A stretch of 50,445 bases of DNA from Ruminococcus flavefaciens (GTDB lineage Bacteria; Bacillota; Clostridia; Oscillospirales; Ruminococcaceae), in assembly GCA_002373775.1 (NCBI GenBank), contig DFJW01000087.1:1-50445 (forward strand), given 5' to 3'. Below, piece by piece: positions 50,408 to 50,445 of this stretch. The notes beneath the pieces were generated by a model that worked only from the letters and a program-made list of their open reading frames with translations, made no database searches and had not been told where the DNA came from. The translations under genes were made by a program, and so were the position numbers. Position 1 is the stretch's first letter, and the number at the start of each line of letters is the position of its first letter.

Positions 50408-50418
50408 TATTTTTCAAA

Positions 50419-50445
50419 TGGTGACCCGTACCAGAATCGAACTGG
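50419..50445 (-). tRNA. Partial tRNA (3' end) at the right edge
   Basis: The minus strand shows a T arm (CCAG-TTCGATT-CTGG), then ACGGGTC, a discriminator A and encoded CCA, twelve bases before the 5S 5' end. The 5' acceptor strand would read GACCCGT. The anticodon is outside the window, so the amino acid cannot be assigned. Confidence 0.85.

Overview
The window looks like a chromosomal segment of an anaerobic Gram-positive clostridium of the Ruminococcus type. The evidence is a secreted clan GH-A-like glycoside hydrolase with a C-terminal dockerin, an archaeal/eukaryotic-type prolyl-tRNA synthetase, an ECF vitamin transporter S component, LTA-synthase-like enzymes and a giant Cna-B/SpaA-repeat surface protein. 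Genus is an inference. No insertion sequence, prophage or CRISPR array was seen.

Layout. 1-6883 (minus): N-terminal 2,294 codons of a giant choice-of-anchor-A/SpaA-repeat surface protein, running off the left edge. 7334-8008 (plus): ECF S component. 8154-10751 (minus): dockerin-bearing glycoside hydrolase. 11127-21013 (plus): one tightly packed 13-gene operon with discrete polyketide/fatty-acid-like enzymes (acyltransferase, two ACPs, KS, two crotonases plus a degenerate crotonase-like protein, 3-hydroxyacyl-CoA dehydrogenase, hot-dog thioesterase, MIF-like tautomerase, Cys-nucleophile alpha/beta hydrolase, AMP ligase, type II thioesterase). I do not recognise it as a described pathway; it is the best candidate for a new system. 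21048-27229 (minus): cell-envelope polymer genes, with a YidC-CDP-glycerol phosphotransferase fusion, a small membrane protein and two LTA-synthase-like paralogues. 27464-29453 (plus): sigma factor and a Thr-rich membrane-anchored probable anti-sigma partner. 29601-31043 (plus): proS. 31115-49764 (minus): a surface-glycan locus. 49765-50445 (minus): intergenic RNA/terminator region, tRNA-Asn, 5S rRNA and the 3' end of another tRNA.

How the genes work together. The plus-strand operon could activate a carboxylic acid (ligase plus ACP), extend it with a single KS using malonyl units, reduce and dehydrate with beta-oxidation-type enzymes rather than FabG/FabZ, then isomerise and release it. No enoyl reductase is present, so an unsaturated product is inferred. 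The glycan locus has all four homologues expected for diacetylbacillosamine synthesis and priming (PglF, PglE, PglD, PglC), a flippase, a polymerase-like protein, a UDP-glucose dehydrogenase, a glycosyltransferase, two LicD proteins, a putative CDP-pentulose/pentitol module (AraD, IspD/TarI-like, SDR) and a thioester module (FkbH, ACP, VOC protein, and an acyltransferase-ACP-ligase fusion). The last suggests the glycan carries an acyl or glyceryl decoration.

Limits. All calls come from reading the sequence and family knowledge; no database search was run. Many genuine starts were chosen from ribosome-binding sites and differ from the longest open frame.
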